Shown here piece after piece: positions 33,881 through 43,604 of a stretch of 64,000 bases of DNA. The number at the start of each line of letters is the position of its first letter. Positions within the stretch are counted from its first letter, which is position 1. Both the position numbers and the translations under genes were made by a program. The stretch lies in assembly GCF_000011085.1 (NCBI RefSeq), contig NC_006396.1, forward strand, positions 930,001-994,000, in the 5' to 3' direction. The stretch comes from Haloarcula marismortui ATCC 43049. GTDB taxonomy: Archaea > Halobacteriota > Halobacteria > Halobacteriales > Haloarculaceae. The notes beneath the pieces are model-generated. The model had not been told where the DNA came from and made no database searches. It was given only the letters and a program-made list of their open reading frames with translations.

Positions 33881-35119
33881 ATGACAGATGAGACGACCAA
33901 TAACGACGGCGCACAGTCAACAAACACCCCTGCTACCACTGGCGACGACAGTAGCCAGTCGGCCACCGAGGCAGAAACAACAGCTGAGGACACAGCGGCA
34001 GACGTAAGCGCGAAAACCAGTGGCATCCGCCGACGGGCGGTAATCGCTGGGACGCTCGGCTCTCCCGCTCTGTTCGGGGCCGGCTTTGCTGCCGTAGATT
34101 CATTCGGCATCCCGAGTATGCCGAGTCTCATCGGTGTCGGGGCTGCCAGTCCGTTAGAGCAGGCAAGAAGCGGCACTGCGACGGCTGGTCAGATGGACAG
34201 TGCGACCGTCACGGTCGACGAACAGGCGGCACAGAATCTCCCAACGAACCGCTACAGACAACTTCACATTGCGGAGCCGGTCCGCAATATGCTCGACCGC
34301 GACCGTGGCGATCAAGTGCGTGTTACTCGCGGAAACGACGCCGCAGTCTATACGATCAGTGAAACTATCAGTGGAGACGCAAGTACCGTTCGGACCTCAG
34401 CAGAGGGCAAATGCCGCGTTTCCTTCTACGAGGACGGGAGCTTCTCTGACGAACGGCGATGGGGTTCCCTGCGCGGGGATGATAACTGTAGCCTCGCCGG
34501 CGAAGCGTTTGACGTCGAGATTGATCCGCGAGTCCCTGCTGCAGACCTGAGCCCCAGTGAAGCAAAGGAACGCGGTGAACTCATCGAAACGCTCAATATG
34601 GGTGGGAGTGAGTACGCCGTCCTGGCACCGCACGGCGGACAGATACAGCCGTTCACCGGCGGGCAGGTCACACGTCTCCGTTCGGAATTCTCCGATGCCA
34701 GTGTCACGTCCTGGAAGCTTCAGGGATACGGGTCGGACACGAGTTTCTACCGGTGGTACGTCCCATCGGCAGAGCTCTCGACTATCTGCTATCCGCGTCT
34801 CGCCGAATTGTCCGAGCAAACATACGACTACGCAGTCAGTTTCAACGGTATCAACGAGAAAACGATCTATGTCGGTGGCGCTGCACCCGAAGACATCCGA
34901 CAGTCGGTTGCCGATTCGATTGACAGTGCGCTGCCACACGACGGGTCGCCGGTCAAACTGGGTGAGAGTCACTACGCAGCAGACAGCCCACAGACGCTCG
35001 TCAATCGGGTTACTGAGAACCAATCGAACGGGATCTGGATCGGACAGCCCATCGCTGACAGGCGAAAGTACAGTGACTTGATCGCTGCTGCTGTCGGATC
35101 GGCGCTGTTCGACGGCTGA
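33881..35119 (+). CDS. Tat-exported poly-gamma-glutamate hydrolase-family protein with lost active-site residues
   Basis: The 412-residue protein has a Ser/Thr/Asp-rich cytoplasmic extension (1-47) and a twin-arginine-type signal GIRRRAVIAGTLGSPALFGA. An N-terminal accessory domain (about 100-200) precedes a PghP/DUF867-type hydrolase domain. Compared with its paralogue at 35204, the zinc-site candidates differ: His251 is kept, but the Glu of HGGxIE is Gln256, a conserved His is Tyr293, the His of the FHG motif is Asn322, and the Glu of GVQIE is Gly388. The fold seems preserved (YAVLAPHGGQIQ, YVGGAAPEDIRQSV). I infer a non-catalytic polymer-binding or export role. It is third in the cap operon; no PgsA-like gene is present. 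Confidence 0.75.
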   Translation: MTDETTNNDGAQSTNTPATTGDDSSQSATEAETTAEDTAADVSAKTSGIRRRAVIAGTLGSPALFGAGFAAVDSFGIPSMPSLIGVGAASPLEQARSGTATAGQMDSATVTVDEQAAQNLPTNRYRQLHIAEPVRNMLDRDRGDQVRVTRGNDAAVYTISETISGDASTVRTSAEGKCRVSFYEDGSFSDERRWGSLRGDDNCSLAGEAFDVEIDPRVPAADLSPSEAKERGELIETLNMGGSEYAVLAPHGGQIQPFTGGQVTRLRSEFSDASVTSWKLQGYGSDTSFYRWYVPSAELSTICYPRLAELSEQTYDYAVSFNGINEKTIYVGGAAPEDIRQSVADSIDSALPHDGSPVKLGESHYAADSPQTLVNRVTENQSNGIWIGQPIADRRKYSDLIAAAVGSALFDG

Positions 35120-35203
35120 AGACGAAACCGCGCTCGGATCCAATCGCTCCGCCATAGTTTCTGGAGACGGGAGCTAAGCGGTTGGCTGGGCCCGCGCTGT
35201 CTC

Positions 35204-36136
35204 CTACAACACTTCAAATACATCGGCAACTGCGTCAGCAACGGTGTTTCTTCGTTCGTCTCTGACCGCCCACGGTTGCTCAATCTGGACGCCGTCGCTC
35301 CCGGATGCGGTGATCCAGTTGATGATGTTCTCCGGCGAATCGCCGGCCCGTGAGCCATCAGTAGCAAGGCGAACGTCACAGTCGACAACCTCGGAGATGG
35401 CGTCGCGAACGTCTCTACGGAGCCAGGTGGGTGCAGCGCCGCCAATACCCACGTGAGACTCTGACCAGCCATGGAAGGCGACGGCGTGGTCGAACTCCCG
35501 ATCAGAGATATCTTGTAAGGCCGGGAACGAGTCCGGGTGGATAGCTGTCGAGGTAATGTGCCACCGACGGAACGCGCCGCCGCCGGGCGACCATCCCGAA
35601 CTACACCATTTGGTTGCGTCCAGTTGGGCTGTCATGCGTTCCGCCTGCGTGTCAGTTCCCCACTCAATGTATCCACCGTGTGGCGCAAGGACTGCCAGTT
35701 CAGACTGCTCCGACTCAGTTGTCCGTTCTATAAACCCACCTTCTGCTTTGGCTTGCTCTTCGTCCAGATTCGAATCAATAACGTCTGCGCTAACAGCAAC
35801 GCGGAACGACCCGCTTTTCGCTCGCAGACGCTCTCTCCCATTGTTGTTGATGTATCCGAACGTATCGTCCGAGAGAGCAACAGTGAATACTGCGGCCTCG
35901 CCGTCGTACACGAGTCGAACCTGCTGGTCCGCCTGAACACCGAGAGCGTCCATCATCGACTGTGGAAGCCGGCACCGCTCCGCAGAGCCGATATCTTCGG
36001 TCTCTCTCATCTGCACAGTCGTATTATTACGGCCGGAGCCGCGGCCTGGATTTCCACTCACAGCAGTTGCACCGAGTGTAAGAATGGTACTGCCAGCACT
36101 TGAGAGAACAGTTCGTCTTGTGATTCGATCCATCAC
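35204..36136 (-). CDS. Tat-exported poly-gamma-glutamate hydrolase (active-site residues intact)
   Basis: The 310-residue protein has a Tat signal (RITRRTVLSSAGSTILTLGA) and an N-terminal domain like that of the 33881 protein. The hydrolase domain carries VLAPHGGYIEWG (His153, Glu158), RRWHITSTAIH (His193), AVAFHGWSESHVGIGGAAP (His222) and DGVQIEQP (Glu286), the pattern expected of phage PghP-like zinc hydrolases that cut gamma-linked polyglutamate. It would act outside the cell to trim, release or recycle the polymer. It converges on the cap operon and has its own AT-rich promoter near 36137-36170. Confidence 0.78.
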   Translation of the reverse strand: MMDRITRRTVLSSAGSTILTLGATAVSGNPGRGSGRNNTTVQMRETEDIGSAERCRLPQSMMDALGVQADQQVRLVYDGEAAVFTVALSDDTFGYINNNGRERLRAKSGSFRVAVSADVIDSNLDEEQAKAEGGFIERTTESEQSELAVLAPHGGYIEWGTDTQAERMTAQLDATKWCSSGWSPGGGAFRRWHITSTAIHPDSFPALQDISDREFDHAVAFHGWSESHVGIGGAAPTWLRRDVRDAISEVVDCDVRLATDGSRAGDSPENIINWITASGSDGVQIEQPWAVRDERRNTVADAVADVFEVL

Positions 36137-36249
36137 GTTTCAACAATATAATCTGTTTTATACGCATTGTGGCCAGATTATCTGCTCTGAGAATCCTGCG
36201 GAACCGTCATTACAGTACCATTTTTATCAGAGCGTCCCGTGTTCTTTAC

Positions 36250-36459
36250 ATGGTAATTTCATCTGAGCCGGTCTGGGGAAACGCGATGGACGACTTCGTA
36301 CAGGAGTATCAGAACGCGATTGTCTATGCTGATAAAGAACAAGGGACAGTCCTCCACGAAGGTGAGGTCCGTATTCTTGCAAACGGATGGGTCAAACTCC
36401 CTACAGGGAGACTATTCTCCCCCGATGCAGTGCATCACATCGATACCGGAACTGTGTAG
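36250..36459 (+). CDS. Small conserved-looking hypothetical protein
   Basis: Starting at the ATG at 36250 (leaderless distance from TTTTTATC at 36221-36228), the product is 69 residues; an ATG at 36286 (MDDFVQEYQNAIVYADKEQG) gives 57. The core VLHEGEVRILANGWVKLPTG reads as a small beta-barrel-like domain. No family is recognised. It is divergent from the active hydrolase gene and may share a promoter region with it. Confidence 0.6.
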   Translation: MVISSEPVWGNAMDDFVQEYQNAIVYADKEQGTVLHEGEVRILANGWVKLPTGRLFSPDAVHHIDTGTV

Positions 36460-36564
36460 GCACGTATAAATCATTGACACACATCTGTGGTCTGTCAAAG
36501 ACGCACCGAGGGACGCAAACTGGAACAGGTACCTGGGCCTGAACCGGGAGGGAATACAGACGCG

Positions 36565-36744
36565 TTACTGCCACTCTAGCCGGCAGTCTTCGTTGCAAAA
36601 GTGGGCTGTTTCGACGGTGCTGTCCTCAATCCATGTAATGACGCGGTGAGTCACTTCGTTAGCGATAGCGTCACCGCAGGTAGCACACTCCGGTGCCTCG
36701 TCCTCGTCGATATCTTCGTGGTGATCCGATGTCGGGTCGACCAT
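36565..36744 (-). CDS. 59-residue zinc-ribbon-like protein
   Basis: The ATG at 36744 gives a 59-residue acidic protein (MVDPTSDHHEDIDEDEAPEC) with two Cys pairs: CATCG, preceded by another Cys, and FCNEDC near the end (HFCNEDCRLEWQ). This treble-clef or zinc-ribbon layout is common among small haloarchaeal proteins (DUF7576-like by recollection). The stop at 36565 and the coding-type Cys spacing make it a real gene despite its size. Function unknown. Confidence 0.7.
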   Translation of the reverse strand: MVDPTSDHHEDIDEDEAPECATCGDAIANEVTHRVITWIEDSTVETAHFCNEDCRLEWQ

Positions 36745-36883
36745 CTTAGTTGGGAATGTCTTTCACGACACTTAATCCCACATACTTGCACTGAACGTCA
36801 CGAACATACACGAATGACGAATGAGAAACAAAAGGACACCTGCGTGGAGTCATCGTACACAGATGCTCGCTGCGAGGTCCTCG

Positions 36884-38065
36884 CTATCGGTCCCGAGTGA
36901 CGGATTCGCCGGGTGTCGTCGTCGCGCCCGATGAGAGGACAACGCCGGCGTTCAGACTGGTGTTGATGGCCGTCTTTGCGCCGTCGCCCGCGACGACACC
37001 GAACTTCCGCCGGCCCGTCGAGACGCGGTCGCCTTTCACCGTCATCCGCACCGGGTCGCCGTCGTGGCGAAGGTTCGCCACCTGCGTTCCAGCGCCGAAG
37101 TTGACATCGCGACCGATGACGCTGTCACCCACGTAGGAGACGTGGGGAACGTTCGAATCAGCCATCAAAACCGTGTTCTTGAGTTCGACCCCGTGGCCGA
37201 CGTGGGTATCTTCACCCAGAAGGGTCGCCCCACGAATGTAGGCGTTCGGCCCGACGTGAGCGCCAGAGCGGACCAGCGCTGGCCCCTCGATGACGACGCC
37301 GGGTTCGATGACTGCACCCGCCTCGACGACGACTTCGCCGCGCAGGTCCGCATCGCCTCGCACCTCGCCGTCGAGTCGCCGGTCCAGTTGTCCCAGTTTC
37401 CACTCGTTGGCCTCCAGTAGCTCCCAGGGACGGCCCACATCCAGCCAGCGGTCGACCGCAACGGCGGTGACTGTCGACTCCTCGATGACTTTCGCAAGGA
37501 CATCCGTGATTTCGCGCTCCCCGCGGTCGCTGAGGGGCACGTCCAGCCAGTCCCGTGCCTCGGCCGGGAAGACGTACGCGCCTGCGTTCGCCAGATCCGT
37601 TGGCGGGTCGTCCGGTTTCTCGACGATGCCGGTGATGGTGTCGCCCTCAGTTGATAAGACGCCGTAGCTTGTCGGGTCGTCAACGCGGTAGGCGGCGACC
37701 GACGGCGCGGCGTCAAAGAGGCCGCTGAGACTCTCGGCGTCGTAGAGATTGTCGCCGTTGAGGACTGCGAAGGGACCCTCAAGATGTTCCTTTGCGGCGG
37801 CCACCGCATCGGCGGTCCCCAGTTGTTCCTCCTGGACGGCAAAGCTGACCGGGACGCCGCCGTACTCATCGCCGAAGTACGAGCGGACTGCCTCGGCCCC
37901 ATAGCCAACGACGAAGATGAGTTCGTCGGCCCCCGCCTGAATCGCGGTGTCTGCGGTGTGTGCCACCAGCGGCCGGTCAGCGACCGGAAGCATCGGCTTC
38001 GGTGTGTGGTCCGTCAACGGCCGCATACGCGTCCCCTGCCCCGCCGCGAGTACGACAGCTTGCAT
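36884..38065 (-). CDS. glmU: GlmU-type bifunctional sugar-1-phosphate nucleotidylyltransferase/acetyltransferase
   Basis: The 393-residue protein has an N-terminal nucleotidyltransferase domain with MQAVVLAAGQGTRMRPLTDH and the substrate-site motif PFAVLNGDNLYD. It ends in a left-handed beta-helix of hexapeptide repeats (VVEAGAVIEPGVVIEGPALV, then SVIGRDVNFGAGTQVANL). Reactions expected by family: sugar-1-phosphate + NTP to NDP-sugar, plus acetyl transfer to an amino sugar (UDP-GlcNAc route). Archaeal homologues act on glucosamine-1-phosphate or dTTP/glucose-1-phosphate; which applies is not decidable here. The enzyme serves glycan and S-layer glycosylation precursors. Confidence 0.88.
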   Translation of the reverse strand: MQAVVLAAGQGTRMRPLTDHTPKPMLPVADRPLVAHTADTAIQAGADELIFVVGYGAEAVRSYFGDEYGGVPVSFAVQEEQLGTADAVAAAKEHLEGPFAVLNGDNLYDAESLSGLFDAAPSVAAYRVDDPTSYGVLSTEGDTITGIVEKPDDPPTDLANAGAYVFPAEARDWLDVPLSDRGEREITDVLAKVIEESTVTAVAVDRWLDVGRPWELLEANEWKLGQLDRRLDGEVRGDADLRGEVVVEAGAVIEPGVVIEGPALVRSGAHVGPNAYIRGATLLGEDTHVGHGVELKNTVLMADSNVPHVSYVGDSVIGRDVNFGAGTQVANLRHDGDPVRMTVKGDRVSTGRRKFGVVAGDGAKTAINTSLNAGVVLSSGATTTPGESVTRDR

Positions 38066-38169
38066 GGTCTGCCCGTCGCCCGGCCCCGAAAAATACCTAC
38101 CGCTGTTGACTCGTTCGAGAAGCGGGAGACATAGAAGTCACAGTAGTGTACTCATGAGGGGCCCTACAC

Positions 38170-39405
38170 CTATTCTACGGCCTCGAACGTCCACTCCGCT
38201 CCGAAAGGTGTCGTCCGGTAGTCCCACCGTCTGTCCGAATCCGGCTCCGTCACCAGTTCGATGGTTCTAGTTTCTCCAGCGGGAATCCGCTGTGTGAAGG
38301 GGCCATCGGCGTCAATGTACCACGTATCGGCGGAATAGCTGGCAAATAAGCCTGACTCTTCGGGTGTTTTGAACTCGAAGATAGATTTGAACATTCCGGC
38401 GCTGTCACCCACATTTTCGACCTCCATCGCAACTGTTGCTTCATCGCCTGTAACATCCTCCGGTGGCACATCGATATTCGCCAGTTCGAACTCGGGGAAG
38501 CCACCGGGAGACTGTAGCGGGATTTCGATATCAGCGACCGCACTCCCCTCAGCGAGGTTTATCCCGAATGTGAGGTCGTCAATCTGAGCCTTCGGGACAG
38601 CGTAAATCAGGTGGCCGCTGTAGGTCTGTCCCGGGTTGATGTTCTCCCCGGCTGCATTCGTTCCGTCACGACCTGCGGCCGACTCGCTCACGAAGCTCGA
38701 TTCGGGAACAACAAAGTCGTCTTTTGACACTGTCTTTGCCTCACCCGTTCCATTCTCGAACGTAACGCTCAGAATCAGCAGGATATTATCTGAGACCGTT
38801 TCGCGGATAGCATGTGCAGTGTTGTCGCCTATGGTCCGTTCGCCAGGAGACAACTCGTAGGCTATCATCTGTTCATAGGTCATATCGGACACTGTGGCCT
38901 GAACCCCACTCGCAAGCTCAATGGTTTCCCCAGTGCTCCCCTGCTTCGGGAGGACCGACACGGTTGACGTGACTGTATCGTCGACAGCGTAGAAGTCCGA
39001 AGACGTTTCAAACGCCCATGCACCGGCGTAGTTGGCGTCAACACGATAGCTATGCGAGACTTCTTCGCCGGATTTCAGGCCATCAGCGTTGACGGTAACT
39101 GTCTGTGGCTCAGTGGCACCCGATTCTGAATGGACGAACTCGATGGTCGCATCCCCGGAGATCGGCTCGCCACCGACGTTGACAGCAGTCACGTCACCCT
39201 TGATGGTGTCACCGAACGCGACCTCTTTTGGCCCACTCACTGAGAGCAATTTCAGTCGCGCCGGTGCTTCCTGGTCTACTTCATACGTGGGTTCGGGCGT
39301 TGATGTTGACTCGTTTCCGTCTCCCCCGTCGCTACCACTGCATCCGGCAAGGCTGAGTGCAGCCATGCTGCTTCCAATCGTACCGATGTATGTTCGTCGG
39401 TCCAT
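38170..39405 (-). CDS. Secreted lipoprotein of unknown function
   Basis: The 411-residue protein has a Tat-like or Sec start (MDRRTYIGTIGSSMAALSLA) with lipobox LAGCSGSDGG (Cys at residue 22), then an acidic Ser/Thr linker. Several immunoglobulin-like beta domains follow (for example VAFGDTIKGDVTAVNVGGEP and FENGTGEAKTVSKDDFVVPE, then EVENVGDSAGMFKSIFEF). The repeated NVGG/NVGD turns resemble CARDB-type adhesion modules. It is probably an extracellular binding or structural lipoprotein. An AT-rich promoter with GTTTATATAC lies immediately before the ATG. Confidence 0.75.
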   Translation of the reverse strand: MDRRTYIGTIGSSMAALSLAGCSGSDGGDGNESTSTPEPTYEVDQEAPARLKLLSVSGPKEVAFGDTIKGDVTAVNVGGEPISGDATIEFVHSESGATEPQTVTVNADGLKSGEEVSHSYRVDANYAGAWAFETSSDFYAVDDTVTSTVSVLPKQGSTGETIELASGVQATVSDMTYEQMIAYELSPGERTIGDNTAHAIRETVSDNILLILSVTFENGTGEAKTVSKDDFVVPESSFVSESAAGRDGTNAAGENINPGQTYSGHLIYAVPKAQIDDLTFGINLAEGSAVADIEIPLQSPGGFPEFELANIDVPPEDVTGDEATVAMEVENVGDSAGMFKSIFEFKTPEESGLFASYSADTWYIDADGPFTQRIPAGETRTIELVTEPDSDRRWDYRTTPFGAEWTFEAVE

Positions 39406-39672
39406 GTACTACTGGGTTTATATACACATACAAATATGTTTTCTTTTAGTTATTTATTTGTTAAATATGAGTGGATAACAGCTTATCATCCAAAATAAAA
39501 TCTTGTAGATTTATTTGGGCCAATCGACTGTCAGGATAGCGGATACCACTGGTTTGCCTACCGTCAGCGTCTCCGACGGGCACGACAAGGGGGTCCGACC
39601 AACGTCCTGAGACAGCGACGGACCAGCGGCAAGTGACAAGCGTCCCGGCCCGCCGGAAAGTGACGCAGTTCG
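39406..39672. other. Intergenic region with AT-rich promoter
   Basis: The first 100 bases are strongly AT-rich (TTATTTATTTGTTAAATATG near 39450) and hold the promoter of the lipoprotein gene on the minus strand. The rest is GC-rich with no supported gene. Confidence 0.4.
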
Positions 39673-40041
39673 GTGGATATACCAGACGAACAGCCCACTG
39701 GCGGGGCAGTGGGGTCATTGCGGGACGAATCGGCCGATCGTGCGGGATGGGATAGTGTGCGTTTCTGGTGGCGAGACGACGGTCCATGCCGTTATCGAAT
39801 TGCCGGAGAGCGCGTCTGGAGCTGCTCGTTCGGACGGTCGCTACGGGAGATACAGACGACAGCTGACACAGTTGTCTGCTGGACCCGGAGCGATGACGCG
39901 ACCGGTGTGCACGCGCTTTCTTTCGGCGGCGACCCGATATGGAGCGGCATCAGTCGGGGAACAACGATCCCCCTAACGGTCACAGATTCCAGGACGTATC
40001 TCGGGACACAGACCAGGTACACCGTGCAACTCGGAGGCTGA
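39673..40041 (+). CDS. Hypothetical protein, GTG start
   Basis: A GTG at 39673 opens 122 codons reading as a small beta-rich protein (DSVRFWWRDDGPCRYRIAGE, then VVCWTRSDDATGVHALSFGG). Composition (W, D, T rich, few Lys) suits a haloarchaeal exported or small soluble protein, but there is no signal peptide and no recognised family. It might be a fragment. It ends about 90 bases before the tRNA-Glu gene on the other strand. Confidence 0.45.
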   Translation: MDIPDEQPTGGAVGSLRDESADRAGWDSVRFWWRDDGPCRYRIAGERVWSCSFGRSLREIQTTADTVVCWTRSDDATGVHALSFGGDPIWSGISRGTTIPLTVTDSRTYLGTQTRYTVQLGG

Positions 40042-40132
40042 AAGCGCGAGTGCGCACCACACCTGTTCAGCGGGGTGCTGCACCGAACGGCTGATGCAGC
40101 AGTTGCTTGCGAACTTGTTTGCGACAGTAATG

Positions 40133-40207
<75 letters not shown>

Positions 40208-40364
40208 GTACTCAATCGTTCCGGGTGGACCAATTTAACCCCATCGAAATAGACGCTACCTGAGGATGCGTACCACAGGCGTGTGGCTAGCGTAAGCAGA
40301 CCATCCCCGAGACGTCTCCAGCAAAAAGATGGGACGTATTTGCTCGGCGGGCGACTGTCCGCTA

Positions 40365-42329
40365 TTACTTCCCTTCGAAGTCCGGCTCTCCGTCGCCCAT
40401 GAACGCGTTGATGCCCTCCATCACGTCGTCGGTCCCGATGAGGTGGCCGAAGGCCTGTGATTCGACTTCGAGGCCAGCGTCGATGTCGTCGCGGCCGGCG
40501 AGCATGGCGCGCTTGGTGAGTTTCTGTGCGACCGGCGGGCCGGCGGCCATGTCTTTGGCCATCTCCAGCGCCCGCTCGTGCAGAGCGTCGTTGTCGACAA
40601 CCTCGTTGATGAAGCCGTACTCGGCCATCTCGTCGGCGTCGTAACGGTCACCGGTGAAGATAATCTCCTTGGCGCGGCCTTCGCCGACGATGCGAGCGAG
40701 GCGTTGCGTGCCACCCCAGCCCGGCAGTAGGCCGAGGTTGTGTTCGGGCTGGCCCAGTTCGGAGCGTTCCGAGGCCACGCGGAGGTCGGCACAGGTCGCC
40801 AGTTCCATCCCGCCGCCCAGCGCGTAGCCGTCGATTCCGGCGACGACTGGCATCGAGCATTCCTCAAGCTTGCCGAAGGTTTGCTGGCCCTTGCGGGAGA
40901 GTTCAATGGCGTCCAGCGGCGTCGCGTTCGAGGCCATCGCCTGCACGTCGGCCCCGGCGGAGAACGCCTTGTCGCCGGCTCCGGTCAGCAGGATGGCACG
41001 CACCTCGTCGTCATTTTCGAGCAGGTCGACGGCGTCGGCAAGGTCGTCCATCAGGTCCGGGCTGACGGTGTTCATCCGGTGCGGGCGGTCGAGTTCGATG
41101 TGACCGACCATGTCACCGGGATATTCGACGGTGACGTTGTCGAACTCCGCCGGCGCATCGTCGTCGCTGCCGTAGAAGCCGCCCGACTCGGCGGCCTCTC
41201 GGAGGCCGTCAGCGACGGCATAGCGGTCCGCGCCGGTCTCCTCGTGGGTTTCCTCGAGTGTGTCGATAAGCGTCTCCAGACCGGTCTTGTCGGCGATTTT
41301 TGCGGGACCGTCCGGGAAGCCGCCGCCGAGCTGGACGGCCTGGTCAATGTCTGCAACGGGAGCGACGTCGTTCTCGACGAGTTTCCCGACCTCGTTTGCC
41401 ATCACGGCGACGAGGCGGTGCTCGACATCTTCGCGGCCGGCATCCGTCGGAATGTCGACGCCGCCGTTCTCATAGTCGTAGAAGCCCTTCCCGGTCTTCT
41501 TCCCGAGTTCCTCGTTCTCGACCTTCTCTTCGAGCAGCGGACACGGGGCGTACGGCTCGCCGAGGACCTCGTGCATGTACTCAAGCACGTGCAGCCCCAC
41601 GTCGTTGCCGACCTGGTCCGAGAGTTCGAACGACCCCATCGGCAGGCCCATGTCGAACTTCGTCGTCGAGTCGACCTCGGCGATGGTCGCCGCGTCGTCG
41701 TGGACGAGCCACGCGGCCTCGTTCATCAGCGGGACGAGGATGCGGTTGACGATGAATCCCGGCGAGTCCTTGCGGACGCGGACCGGTGTTTTGCCGAAGT
41801 CTTCGGCAAGCGCCTCGATGGCTTCCAGCGTGTCGTCGCCCGAGTGTGCGCCGGAGATGACCTCGACCAGTTGCATCCGCACCGGCGGATTGAAGAAGTG
41901 CATCCCACAGAACTGCTCGGGCCGCTCGGTCACTTCCGACAACTCCGTGATGGAGAGGCTGGATGTATTGGTGGCGAAGATGGCGTTTTCGGGCGCGTGT
42001 TCTTCGACCTCTGTGTACACGTCCTTCTTGATCTCCATTTTCTCCGGCACGGCTTCGATGACCACGTCGACGTCGCTGACTGCTTCCTCGACATCGACCA
42101 GCGGCGTGACGCGGTCAAGCGCCGCATCGGCTTCCTCCTGGGTGAGCTGGTCTCTCTCGGCCAGCTTGTTCAGCGACCACTCGATGTTGTCGTAGCCGTC
42201 CTCGACGAACTCGTCTTTGATGTCTCGCATCCGCACGTCGTAGCCTGCGAGCGCGGCCACTTCGGTGATTCCATGGCCCATATTCCCGGCACCGAGCACG
42301 GCGATAGTGTCAATATCCTCGAAATCCAT
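40365..42329 (-). CDS. 3-hydroxyacyl-CoA dehydrogenase/enoyl-CoA hydratase fusion
   Basis: I start at the ATG at 42329 (MDFEDIDTIAVLGAGNMGHG), giving 654 residues. The N-terminal part (1-about 390) is a 3-hydroxyacyl-CoA dehydrogenase with the NAD-binding GAGNMGHG and the catalytic region FCGMHFFNPPVRMQLVEVIS. The C-terminal part (about 400-654) is a crotonase-fold hydratase with oxyanion-hole segments KAFSAGADVQAM and GIDGYALGGGMELATCADLR. The domain order (dehydrogenase first) is typical of archaeal enzymes and opposite to bacterial FadB. It should catalyse two consecutive beta-oxidation steps. It is divergent from the acyl-CoA dehydrogenase, which performs the preceding step. Confidence 0.93.
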   Translation of the reverse strand: MDFEDIDTIAVLGAGNMGHGITEVAALAGYDVRMRDIKDEFVEDGYDNIEWSLNKLAERDQLTQEEADAALDRVTPLVDVEEAVSDVDVVIEAVPEKMEIKKDVYTEVEEHAPENAIFATNTSSLSITELSEVTERPEQFCGMHFFNPPVRMQLVEVISGAHSGDDTLEAIEALAEDFGKTPVRVRKDSPGFIVNRILVPLMNEAAWLVHDDAATIAEVDSTTKFDMGLPMGSFELSDQVGNDVGLHVLEYMHEVLGEPYAPCPLLEEKVENEELGKKTGKGFYDYENGGVDIPTDAGREDVEHRLVAVMANEVGKLVENDVAPVADIDQAVQLGGGFPDGPAKIADKTGLETLIDTLEETHEETGADRYAVADGLREAAESGGFYGSDDDAPAEFDNVTVEYPGDMVGHIELDRPHRMNTVSPDLMDDLADAVDLLENDDEVRAILLTGAGDKAFSAGADVQAMASNATPLDAIELSRKGQQTFGKLEECSMPVVAGIDGYALGGGMELATCADLRVASERSELGQPEHNLGLLPGWGGTQRLARIVGEGRAKEIIFTGDRYDADEMAEYGFINEVVDNDALHERALEMAKDMAAGPPVAQKLTKRAMLAGRDDIDAGLEVESQAFGHLIGTDDVMEGINAFMGDGEPDFEGK

Positions 42330-42442
42330 GACATATCGTTCCACTGCCGGCCGAGGCTTCAACGTTTCTCTCATTAGAAAACCACTCTCCAGTTTATTTC
42401 GGATTACAAACCATTAATGCATATCACGTCAACACACCACAT

Positions 42443-43600
42443 ATGGACTTCGGACTGACAGAAGAGCAGCGACAGATACAGGACGAGATAGCCCGGTTCG
42501 CGGAAAACGAAATCAAACCCGTCGCGACCGAGTACGACACTGAAGAGAAGTTCCCACGAGAAATCGTCGAAAAGGCCGCTGAGATGGGGCTAACCGGGGC
42601 GAACATCCCGATGGAGTATGGTGGCGCAGGCTACGATACGCTGACGAACGCCATCATCGCCGAGGAGCTGTTCGCGGCCGATCCCGGTATCGGTCTGAGC
42701 ATCCAGTCGGCCGCGTTCGGTGCTGACGCCCTCATCGGGTTTGGCTCAGAGGCCCAGAAGGAGGAGTACTTGGAGCCCGTTGCCACGGGCGACGCCATCA
42801 TGGGCGCGGCCATCTCCGAACCCGACACCGGCTCGGACGTGTCGTCGGTGTCGACGCAGGCACGAAAGGACGGCGACGAGTGGGTCATCAACGGCAACAA
42901 GATGTGGATCACTAACGGCTCGGTCGGCGACTACTTCGTCGTGCTCTGTGAGACTGACCCGGACGCGGAGGGGCGGTACAACGGCTTCTCGCAGATTCTC
43001 ATTGAGTCCGACCGCGACGGGTTCGAAGCCGAGAAGATTACGGGGAAACTGGGTATCCGTGCGTCGGATACCGCAGAACTCATTCTCAACGATGTGCGCG
43101 TCCCCGAAGACAACCTTGTGGGAACGCGCGGGGCCGGCTTCCTCCAGATAATGCAGTTCTTCGACGAGACCCGGACCGGCGTGGCCGCACAGGGCGTCGG
43201 TATCGCTCGCGGGGCCGCCGAGCGCGCGCTGGAGTACGCCCAAGACCGCGAGCAGTTCGGCCAGTCCATCTCAGAGTTCCAGGCCACCCAGCACAAACTC
43301 GCCGAGATGTTCACCGAAATCGAGGCGGCACGCCAGCTAACTCACAAGTCCGCCTGGAGCGTCGACAACGACGCCGACAAGCTCACCCAGCTGGCCTCAA
43401 TGGCCAAAGAAAAGGCCTCCCGCGTCGCCGTCGAAACAGCCGACGAGGCCGTCCAGATCCACGGCGGCGCTGGCTACGTCAACGACTTCGACGTCGAGCG
43501 GTTCTACCGCGACGCCAAGATCACCCAGATCTACGAGGGGACGACCGAGATCCAGAAGAATATCATCGCCCGAGAACTGCTCGGGAAGGGCATGACGTAA
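42443..43600 (+). CDS. Acyl-CoA dehydrogenase
   Basis: The 385-residue flavoenzyme has family motifs [15 protein letters not shown] (FAD/substrate), [36 protein letters not shown], and a C-terminal [19 protein letters not shown] with the catalytic Glu region. It oxidises acyl-CoA to enoyl-CoA, passing electrons to ETF. It is divergently placed from the hydratase/dehydrogenase fusion with only a 113-base promoter gap, forming a small beta-oxidation locus. The tnpB element begins 4 bases after its stop codon. Confidence 0.93.
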   Translation: MDFGLTEEQRQIQDEIARFAENEIKPVATEYDTEEKFPREIVEKAAEMGLTGANIPMEYGGAGYDTLTNAIIAEELFAADPGIGLSIQSAAFGADALIGFGSEAQKEEYLEPVATGDAIMGAAISEPDTGSDVSSVSTQARKDGDEWVINGNKMWITNGSVGDYFVVLCETDPDAEGRYNGFSQILIESDRDGFEAEKITGKLGIRASDTAELILNDVRVPEDNLVGTRGAGFLQIMQFFDETRTGVAAQGVGIARGAAERALEYAQDREQFGQSISEFQATQHKLAEMFTEIEAARQLTHKSAWSVDNDADKLTQLASMAKEKASRVAVETADEAVQIHGGAGYVNDFDVERFYRDAKITQIYEGTTEIQKNIIARELLGKGMT

Positions 43601-43604
43601 ACTA

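Noticed and set aside
36814-36900. 28-residue plus-strand ORF (MTNEKQKDTCVESSYTDARC...) before the glmU stop
   Set aside because: Protein-like but very short, with no TATA box at a convincing distance, and it overlaps the glmU 3' end; not enough to call.
40740-42377. 545-codon plus-strand frame opposite the hydroxyacyl-CoA dehydrogenase/hydratase gene
   Set aside because: It mirrors a gene with clear motifs and has an Arg/His/Val-rich composition typical of antisense shadows.
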